Source of the DNA: Gammaproteobacteria bacterium | GTDB taxonomy: Bacteria; Pseudomonadota; Gammaproteobacteria; GCA-001735895 | Direction: 5' to 3' | Length of the DNA stretch: 6,015 nt | Assembly (NCBI GenBank): GCA_003231795.1 | Contig: QIJI01000216.1 | Location: 1 to 6,015 of the forward strand | Part shown: positions 5,793 through 6,015 of the stretch, in pieces | Layout: the number at the start of each line of letters is the position of its first letter | Position numbering within the stretch: position 1 is the first letter of the stretch | Position numbers and translations under genes: made by a program | Notes under the pieces: generated by a model | What the model was told of the DNA's origin: nothing | Databases searched by the model: none | What the model saw: only the letters and a program-made list of their open reading frames with translations

Positions 5793-6015
5793 ATGAGCCA
5801 GTACCTACTCAGTATCGATCAGGGCACTACCAGCTCGCGCGCGATGTTGTTTGAAAAAAACGGCACTGCTGCTTTCACTGCGCAACAGGAATTCACCCAA
5901 TACTTCCCGAACGATGGCTGGGTAGAACATGATCCAGAAGAAATCTGGTCGACTACGCTTGAGGTGCTGGGGCAGGCACTGCAAAAAGCCAGATCGGATC
6001 AACGCGAAATAGCCG
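5793..6015 (+). CDS. glpK: Glycerol kinase, N-terminal part (runs off the window)
   Basis: The first 74 residues of a FGGY-family kinase are present and the frame is open to the window edge, so about 420 residues of a usual 500-residue protein are missing. LLSIDQGTTSSRAMLF (5-20) is the glycerol kinase phosphate-1 motif that binds ATP phosphates. FPNDGWVEHDPEEIW (38-52) is the conserved segment with the Trp and Glu-His-Asp-Pro typical of GlpK. The enzyme phosphorylates glycerol to sn-glycerol 3-phosphate in the cytoplasm, which is the substrate of the GlpD encoded just upstream, so the pair forms a two-step glycerol route. No glpF transporter gene or glpR regulator gene is in view. Confidence 0.92.
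   Translation, partial: MSQYLLSIDQGTTSSRAMLFEKNGTAAFTAQQEFTQYFPNDGWVEHDPEEIWSTTLEVLGQALQKARSDQREIA

Noticed and set aside
5805..6002. Minus-strand open frame of 65 codons at the right edge
   Set aside because: It is the shadow of the glpK start, whose conserved motifs on the + strand are clear.

Overview
The window looks like chromosomal DNA of a gammaproteobacterium. This is inferred from moderate GC, a glpD-glpK order, a GGDEF signalling gene, and a repeat that resembles the REP-like elements of that class. No species can be named from it. It holds six complete genes and the 5' part of a seventh. There are no rRNA or tRNA genes, CRISPR arrays or recognisable transposase genes.

Left part (1-1727, + strand): a short unassigned stretch ends in a perfect 8-bp inverted repeat. 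This repeat lies directly upstream of a consensus -10 box for a six-helix membrane diguanylate cyclase with an intact GGDEF active site and I-site. A 92-bp gap follows, then a GFA-type zinc protein of the glutathione-dependent formaldehyde-activating/CENP-V fold family.

Middle part (1724-4124, - strand): read from high to low coordinates, a small flavodoxin-like FMN protein, a short-chain dehydrogenase-like protein and an M14-type zinc deacylase lie in one probable operon. The last two overlap by ATGA. The dehydrogenase-like protein has a Rossmann signature but lacks the catalytic Tyr and Lys. Between the flavodoxin-like gene and the dehydrogenase lies a compact REP-like palindrome with three copies of a 14-nt motif. 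At its far end the deacylase gene shares a CTAG with the GFA gene, and this CTAG supplies both stop codons.

Right part (4148-6015, + strand): a divergent aerobic glycerol-3-phosphate dehydrogenase (glpD) is followed 40 bp later by the start of glycerol kinase (glpK). Together they make dihydroxyacetone phosphate from glycerol. Only 23 bp separate the glpD start codon from that of the divergent flavodoxin-like gene, so promoters for both must crowd into or overlap the coding regions, and glpD may be translated from a nearly leaderless mRNA.

The items most worth a second look are the degenerate dehydrogenase coupled to the deacylase, the triple-motif palindrome, the altered glpD signatures, and the very tight divergent start region. 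I see no clear evidence of a wholly new system such as a defence island or retron.
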